Made by a program: the position numbers and the translations under genes. DNA of 64,000 nucleotides from JAICSD01 sp963836665 (lineage in GTDB: Bacteria; Acidobacteriota; Vicinamibacteria; Vicinamibacterales; 2-12-FULL-66-21). The stretch lies in contig CAWIKL010000002.1 in NCBI GenBank assembly GCA_963836665.1, positions 1,736,001 through 1,800,000 of the forward strand, given 5' to 3'. The notes under the pieces are model-generated. The model did not search any database. It saw nothing but the letters and a program-made list of their open reading frames with translations, and had not been told where the DNA came from. Positions 63,127-64,000 of this stretch are shown here, one piece after another. Within the stretch, counting starts at the first letter, position 1; each line of letters opens with the position of its first letter.

Positions 63127-63793
63127 ATGAGGAGACCACCACCCCCACACCCGCGGGGCGCACCGCGCACGCCGGGCTCCGGCCGGCGGCCGGGTTCGCA
63201 GAACCGGAAGACCATCGAGCTGAAGGCGCTCCTGACGCTGCTCGTCAACGACGTCGACTATCAGCATCGGCTTCGCGCGGACTTCAGGCGACGCCGTATT
63301 CACCCGACGATCGAGGCGCTCGTGTGGGGGCACGTCGTCGGCAGGCCGACCGACCAGGTTCGCCTCACCGCCGACGTCACGATGAACCAGAAGCTCGAAT
63401 CGAGAGCGCGAGCTGTTCCTCCAGCTGGACGTCCCGCAGTTGGAGGCGCTCGCGGCGGAGTCGCAGGCGCTCGTCGACAAGGCGATGACGATGGCACGGG
63501 CGAACGCACTGACGACCGACGCCGTGACCGCGCGCCGCGCGCCGATGGTACATGACGCGGGCAGCTACGCGCGCCGCCCCACGGACACCGGCACTCCTGC
63601 CACCGGCACCGGCGATACGGATCGCCCGGTGGCTGGGGACGGTCCTGAGGTCACTGCGCGACCGGTCCGCGTGTCGCCGTCGCCTGTCGCGAGTGTCGCG
63701 ACGGCCGAGCCGACTAGCCAGCCTACGCCTCCCACGGTCACTGACCAGGAGGACGCGGCTGGTGCCGACACGGTTCCGCGAGATGAGCTTTGA
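63127..63793 (+). CDS. Phage-like small protein with GRPxGSxN motif (frameshifted)
   Basis: From ATG 63127 (GGAG upstream) the sequence reads GSGRRPGSQNRKTIELKALLTLLVNDVDYQHRLRADFRRRRIHPTIEALVWGHVVGRPTDQVRLTADVTM, a pattern seen in small phage/element proteins such as DUF5681-type and terminase-small-like proteins (R-G-R-P-x-G-S-x-N-K-x-T). At about 63400 one extra base breaks the frame; the next frame continues RERELFLQLDVPQLEALAAESQALVDKAMTMARANAL and then a Thr/Pro-rich tail to TGA at 63791-63793. Both halves look protein-like, so the gene is about 221 residues. A DNA-recognition role in packaging is possible but not shown. Confidence 0.65.
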
Positions 63794-63899
63794 CGACAGC
63801 CGCTGGCCCAACGCGCCCACCGGCCAGATGCTGCCCACTGACCCATCTGTGAAGGTGTATAGCCGGGAGAACGACCGTGAATTTCCACGAATTTATTGA
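63783..63899 (+). CDS. Short ORF overlapping the phage-like gene, unknown
   Basis: A 38-codon frame, ATG 63783 to TGA 63899, overlapping the previous stop by 11 bases. It reads MSFDDSRWPNAPTGQML and ends EFPRIY. Overlap and compact spacing match the element's style, and the composition is less biased than random GC-rich frames, but no family is recognised and it may not be expressed. Confidence 0.3.
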   Translation: MSFDDSRWPNAPTGQMLPTDPSVKVYSRENDREFPRIY

Positions 63900-64000
63900 G
63901 AGCGGGTTCCTCTTGCGTCACTTACTCTGCGGCAATCCGTCATGGCCTGAAGGTCGGCCACCGAGGCGCGCCGAATTACCGGCACTAAGGAGCACGGTCG
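63877..64000 (+). CDS. Possible start of a further element gene, cut by the window end
   Basis: An open frame from GTG 63877 (GGGAG about nine bases upstream) runs to the end of the window: VNFHEFIESGFLLRHLLCG and onward. It overlaps the preceding short frame by 23 bases. The N-terminus is plausible as protein, but 41 codons are too few to judge. I report it because the element is otherwise packed with overlapping genes. Confidence 0.3.
   Translation, partial: MNFHEFIESGFLLRHLLCGNPSWPEGRPPRRAELPALRSTV

Larger units (their letters stand above)
57858..64000 (+). mobile_element. Left part of an integrative element (P4-like satellite or small integrative element)
   Basis: The region begins at the tRNA-end fragment and runs beyond the window. 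Its genes all face right and are tightly packed: tyrosine integrase, winged-helix-like protein (4-base overlap), AlpA regulator, coiled-coil protein (1-base overlap), P-loop replication ATPase (4-base overlap), a repeat-bearing non-coding stretch, then a phage-like small protein and short frames. None of the capsid, tail or conjugation genes appear in the part visible. Integrase plus AlpA plus replication ATPase is the core of P4-like satellites, so that class is favoured; the right end is needed to decide. Confidence 0.75.

Overview
The window looks like chromosomal DNA of a high-GC member of the Acidobacteriota, probably of the soil-dwelling Vicinamibacteria type. The evidence is the gene repertoire: Ser/Thr kinases fused to TolB/WD40-like propellers, two orphan FtsX/MacB-type permeases of the acidobacterial ADOP kind (one behind a PadR regulator), a TonB receptor with a carboxypeptidase-regulatory N-terminus, and many secreted propeller, esterase and lipoprotein genes. 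This placement is inference from gene content; no rRNA or complete tRNA gene is present.

Layout. 1-5.4 kb: kinase/propeller genes (one frameshifted, one reduced to a 230-bp relic) and a multicopper oxidase. 5.4-13.5 kb: two secreted hydrolase-like proteins, a DUF3237-MFS-YCII operon, a YpdA-like flavoprotein, a broken four-helix-bundle gene and an ADOP permease. 13.6-16 kb: the ligase and polymerase halves of a LigD-type end-joining system as separate genes. 16.1-20.6 kb: DUF305 and LVIVD lipoproteins facing a Rieske plus two membrane-protein redox cluster. 20.8-26.2 kb: a sugar-acid operon (glycoside hydrolase-like protein, YjhG-type dehydratase, SMP-30 lactonase). 26.2-33 kb: a cytochrome/copper-monooxygenase-like/TPR protein, an esterase, a BNR propeller and an outer-membrane barrel. 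33.1-36.2 kb: PadR-ADOP. 36.3-41.3 kb: a CotH-like protein and a TonB receptor with its lipoprotein partner. 41.3-46.8 kb: YceI/HxlR divergent pair, then a TolC-EmrA-EmrB type efflux operon. 46.8-51.1 kb: mug, a RibD-C reductase, an EVE protein and glgB. 51.3-54.2 kb: a translationally coupled pair of Tat-exported enzymes (PLP aminotransferase and FAD amine oxidase). 54.1-57.8 kb: an ExeA-like ATPase, a KirBac channel with a conserved membrane neighbour, and a CPXCG zinc-ribbon protein.

From about 57.86 kb to the end the window holds the left part of an integrative element. A short match to a tRNA 3' end, with a terminator in the tRNA's orientation outside it, is followed by a P4-type tyrosine integrase, a winged-helix-like protein, an AlpA-type regulator, a coiled-coil protein, a replication-type P-loop ATPase, a non-coding stretch with an exact 11-bp repeat, and a phage-like GRPxGSxN protein. 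All genes face rightwards and several overlap by 1-4 bases. The layout resembles a P4-like satellite or small integrative element; its right end lies outside the window.

Four otherwise good genes (kinase, xylonate-type dehydratase, amine oxidase and the last phage-like gene) are each interrupted by what reads as one extra base. That pattern fits either real decay or consensus errors in the assembly. Readers should treat these four as probably intact genes with a sequence problem until checked.
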